Below are positions 13,965 through 16,145 of a DNA stretch of 16,145 bases, one piece after another. How positions within the stretch are numbered: position 1 is the first letter of the stretch; the number at the start of each line of letters is the position of its first letter. The stretch comes from JBJXHC01 sp964538485. Its GTDB lineage: Bacteria; Bacteroidota; Ignavibacteria; UBA10030; UBA6906. The position numbers and the translations under genes were made by a program. Location: contig CAZIHJ010000068.1 of assembly GCA_964538485.1 (NCBI GenBank), positions 1-16,145 on the forward strand. The letters run 5' to 3'. Under the pieces are notes generated by a model that saw nothing but the letters and a program-made list of their open reading frames with translations, was not told the origin of the DNA and did no database searches.

Positions 13965-15274
13965 TGGAATCCCTGTTCACGACAATTATCTTTATCGTGC
14001 TTGTGGGAGTGATTGCCATTCCCTACTGGCGACGGTTTGCGCGTCAGCGGGACGCCGCGCGCAGGATTCACGAGAAGAATCAGAAGGCAGGAATGCTCAA
14101 TCCTGTTACACTTCACCCGAAGATCGAAATAACGACCTGCATCGGTTGCGCAAGTTGTGTGAAAGTGTGTCCGGAAGGTGTACTCGGTATTGTGGACGGG
14201 CACGCGGCGATTGTAAGTGGAATGAAATGCATCGGCCATGCGATGTGCGCGGATGTCTGCCCGGTTGGCGCAATTACGATGGGCTTCGGTACGCCGCGGC
14301 AAGGAATGGAGATCCCGGAGTATGACGAGAACCTTGAATCAAACGTCCCGGGAGTCTACATCGTCGGTGAGCTTGGCGGCATGGGTTTGATCAAAAACGC
14401 GGTTGCACAGGGACTTAGAGCTATCGATCATTTTGCAGCAAAGAACCAGCGCGGGCCCGCACATGGCTACGATGTTGCGATCGTTGGAGCGGGACCTGCA
14501 GGGATGACTGCTGCTTTGTCATGTCAGGCACGGGGACTCCGCTATGTTGTATTGGAACAGGATGAAGTAGGGGGAACCATTCTCCATTATCCCCGCCAAA
14601 AGATTGTGCTCACCGCTCCGGTGGAACTTCCTCTGTACGGGAAACTGAAGGTCTCCGAGATCAGCAAGGAAGAACTGCTCGATGTGTGGAAGAGTATCGT
14701 GTGGCAATACAAGCTGAACATCAAGACACAACACAAAGTGGAGTCGATCGACCAGGTTGCTGATGGGTTTGTCATCAACGCCAGAGGAGAGAGTTTTCAC
14801 GCTGGCGCTGTTGTGCTCGCTCTTGGAAGGCGGGGAAGCCCCCGAAAACTGGGTGTCCCCGGTGAGGATCAGGCCAAAGTGATGTACCGCCTGATTGAAG
14901 CCGAGACATATACGAAGAAGCACATTCTTGTTGTCGGCGGAGGAGACAGTGCCGTCGAAGCAGCGGTAGGTCTTGCGCGACAGCCGGGGAATATCGTGAC
15001 CATCAGTTACCGGCGCGAGGATTTTGTCCGATTGAAGGAAAAGAATGAGCAACACATCCAGGAATGCATTGGCTCGGGCAAGGTAAAGGTGATATTCAAT
15101 TCACATGTTCTCGAGATCAAGCCGGAGAAGGTTCTCGTGCAGGAGGGAAAGATTACTCATAGTCTGGTCAATGACGCACTCTTCGTGTTTGCGGGCGGCG
15201 AGTTGCCGGCGGAGCTTCTCAAGCGAACCGGTGTTGATCTCCGGCCCAGTGATGTTGAAGTAAAAGCAGCGTAA
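13964..15274 (+). CDS. Membrane-anchored ferredoxin-FAD-NAD(P) oxidoreductase
   Basis: 436 residues. A TAATG overlap of one base joins it to the barrel gene. An N-terminal helix (residues 5-21) is followed by RRFAR, which puts the rest in the cytoplasm. Residues 57-97 are a two-cluster ferredoxin domain: CIGCASCVKVCP, then CIGHAMCADVCP in which the second Cys is replaced by His. Residues 124-150 carry a flavoprotein C-terminal FAD motif (VPGVYIVGELGGMGLIKNA). Then comes a TrxR-like two-Rossmann unit with GAGPAG near residue 172 (FAD) and GGGDSA near residue 326 (NAD(P)H). No CxxC redox-active disulfide is seen in the TrxR position. It probably couples NAD(P)H, through FAD and FeS, to the membrane cytochrome b of the same operon. 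The physiological direction cannot be told from sequence. Confidence 0.88.
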   Translation: MESLFTTIIFIVLVGVIAIPYWRRFARQRDAARRIHEKNQKAGMLNPVTLHPKIEITTCIGCASCVKVCPEGVLGIVDGHAAIVSGMKCIGHAMCADVCPVGAITMGFGTPRQGMEIPEYDENLESNVPGVYIVGELGGMGLIKNAVAQGLRAIDHFAAKNQRGPAHGYDVAIVGAGPAGMTAALSCQARGLRYVVLEQDEVGGTILHYPRQKIVLTAPVELPLYGKLKVSEISKEELLDVWKSIVWQYKLNIKTQHKVESIDQVADGFVINARGESFHAGAVVLALGRRGSPRKLGVPGEDQAKVMYRLIEAETYTKKHILVVGGGDSAVEAAVGLARQPGNIVTISYRREDFVRLKEKNEQHIQECIGSGKVKVIFNSHVLEIKPEKVLVQEGKITHSLVNDALFVFAGGELPAELLKRTGVDLRPSDVEVKAA

Positions 15275-15315
15275 GCTGTTGCGGATGACGGTATCCCTCA
15301 CGACAGTTCATCCCT

Positions 15316-15338
15316 TGAAGCCGGAATCTTCATTTTTT
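15316..15338 (+). terminator. Weak terminator candidate of the cytochrome operon
   Basis: A 5-bp stem, TGAAG with CTTCA around a 7-base loop, is followed by six Ts (15333-15338). It lies 42 bases after the stop of the oxidoreductase gene. The stem is short, but the T tract and position fit termination. Confidence 0.35.
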
Positions 15339-15531
15339 GAGTGGTTTTAGGCGGGTCCTTCGAGTATTCACTTCCCATTTTACGTGTTACGACACTAGCT
15401 CACAGGCCAACCGTTACGTATCTGCTGTCACATAAAAACCCCTCAGCCGTGACTATTTTGTATCCGCAGCAACAAGGTTCTTCTAAGTAGTTTCGTTCCG
15501 AATTCTTCAAGTCTCGACAATAGTATTCAAT

Positions 15532-15554
15532 GAAGGCAGAACGTGCCTTCTTTT
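15532..15554 (+). terminator. Hairpin with T tract before the second pseudopilin gene
   Basis: A perfect 7-bp stem, GAAGGCA (15532-15538) with TGCCTTC (15544-15550) around a 5-base loop, is followed by TTTT. It ends only 44 bases before the ATG at 15599. It may therefore end the upstream transcript, or act as an attenuator in the leader of the gene after it. Confidence 0.45.
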
Positions 15555-15561
15555 GGAACAA

Positions 15562-15581
15562 TGGTCTGCAAAGATAGACCA
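15562..15581 (+). promoter_or_regulatory. Leader hairpin next to the ribosome binding site of the second pseudopilin gene
   Basis: TGGTCT (15562-15567) pairs with AGACCA (15576-15581) around an 8-base loop. The AAGGGGG ribosome binding site begins 5 bases downstream at 15586. Immediately upstream is the terminator-like hairpin. Any regulatory role is inference. Confidence 0.3.
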
Positions 15582-15598
15582 GTTTAAGGGGGTCATTC

Positions 15599-16145
15599 AT
15601 GAATCTCGGACAAATGATGTTGGCGTCACTCTCGCTCGTGCTCTTGGGAATAATTGCTTTGGGTGCGAACACAACAATGCTTGAAACAAGTGAGATTCGA
15701 AGCGATAGTGAATTCAGTACTACGGCAGTTGGATTGGCAACATCTGTCGTCGAGGAAGCGATGGCGAAAGTCTACGATGAGGCGGCGGCGGATTCAACAC
15801 TGGGGTTTGTAGCAGATCCAAAAGTGTTTGCCCTGAGCACCTCACTTGGTCCCGACGCTGGAGAATCATATCGGGCCAGCAAGGCCGGTTCAAAGGATTT
15901 CAACGATTTCGATGATTTTGACGGTCTCCGCATTTCGTTCCGAAGCGCCAGCGATCCCGATACCGCCCATACCCCCGGTACAACGAATGTAGTTGTTCCT
16001 GGTCTGCGCACAAGATATCTGCTGACTGCAACGGTGGACTATGTAAATGAGAACAATCTTGATGTTGCGATCGGAGCGCGGGCTTGGATTAAGAAAATCA
16101 CTGTGACGGTTACGAGTCCGAATATGGAACGACCCGTGACTCTTC
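15599..16145 (+). CDS. Second MshD-like pseudopilin, paralog of the gene at 2799 (3' end outside window)
   Basis: 182 complete codons are visible from the ATG at 15599 (AAGGGGG, 6 bases upstream) to the window edge with no stop. The N-terminus MNLGQMMLASLSLVLLGIIAL is a single hydrophobic helix; the next part (FSTTAVGLATSVVEEAMAKVYDE) has the PilV/MshD-like helix extension. At about residues 99-107 stands FNDFDDFDG, the same motif as in the 2799 protein. It is followed by RTRYLLTATVDYVNE and an IKKITVTVTSPNMERPVTL segment, which matches the MshD 'KRI-VTVT-P' strand better than the first paralog does. Length, motif order and hydrophobic N-terminus all align with the 2799 protein. It probably opens a second PilV-PilW-PilX-like set beyond the window. 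No canonical prepilin peptidase site is seen, though a Gly precedes Gln at residue 5. Confidence 0.85.
   Translation, partial: MNLGQMMLASLSLVLLGIIALGANTTMLETSEIRSDSEFSTTAVGLATSVVEEAMAKVYDEAAADSTLGFVADPKVFALSTSLGPDAGESYRASKAGSKDFNDFDDFDGLRISFRSASDPDTAHTPGTTNVVVPGLRTRYLLTATVDYVNENNLDVAIGARAWIKKITVTVTSPNMERPVTL

Larger units (their letters stand above)
15275..15598. other. Noncoding interval between the cytochrome operon and the second pseudopilin gene
   Basis: 324 bases with no credible frame on either strand: the minus-strand frame at 15400-15672 has no domain and crosses into the next gene. It contains three small inverted repeats, listed separately. TATTTTG at 15454-15460 resembles a -7 element but is one base short of TAnnTTTG and has no paired upstream TTG at the right distance. 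I see no RNA gene. Confidence 0.5.

Noticed and set aside
15400..15672. 90-residue minus-strand frame in the last intergenic region
   Set aside because: No ribosome binding site or recognisable domain; it runs across the start of the pseudopilin gene, and its Cys residues show no zinc or heme pattern.

Overview
The window looks like a chromosomal segment of a Gram-negative member of the FCB superphylum, most likely from the Ignavibacteria/Kryptonia/Kapabacteria side of the Bacteroidota-Chlorobi group, and probably from a metagenome assembly. The evidence is a type IX secretion (T9SS) C-terminal sorting domain with the NYPNPFNPST core, a DUF3570-like outer-membrane barrel, DUF4900-type pilin-associated proteins, moderate GC, purine-rich ribosome binding sites, and a run of exactly 100 Ns inside a repetitive gene. 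Every supported gene is on the + strand.

Region 1 (1-2665): the C-terminal end of an outer-membrane barrel resembling DUF3570, then a 796-residue secreted protein with a beta-propeller (NHL-like) region, a FlgD-type Ig domain, a second beta-sandwich and a T9SS sorting domain. Region 2 (2692-5259): a possible 35-codon leader ORF coupled to three pseudopilin-like genes resembling MshD/PilV, MshO/PilW and PilX (DUF4900). None of the three has a canonical prepilin peptidase site. A clear hairpin terminator follows at 5283-5308.

Region 3 (5422-15274): a tight seven-gene operon whose gene junctions range from 8-nt gaps to 8-nt overlaps. In order it encodes a five-helix di-heme cytochrome b with two His-x13-His pairs, a membrane-anchored TPR protein, a 20-CXXCH cytochrome c, a giant cytochrome c with 33 visible CXXCH motifs plus a gap, a 16-CXXCH cytochrome c, an outer-membrane beta-barrel protein, and a membrane-anchored ferredoxin/FAD/NAD(P) oxidoreductase. 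The parts form a plausible electron path: NAD(P)H or ferredoxin to flavin and FeS, to transmembrane b hemes, to periplasmic multiheme wires, to the outer membrane. It looks like an extracellular electron transfer or respiratory conduit not built from recognisable Mtr/Omc parts. The giant cytochrome carries an indel-free tandem array of 219-bp (73-residue, three-heme) modules of two alternating types, giving a 438-bp super-repeat. It appears to be an expanded version of the adjacent 16-heme protein.

Region 4 (15275-16145): a noncoding stretch of about 320 bp with several hairpins, then the start of a second MshD-like pseudopilin gene paralogous to the one at 2799. Pseudopilin-like genes therefore flank the cytochrome operon on both sides.
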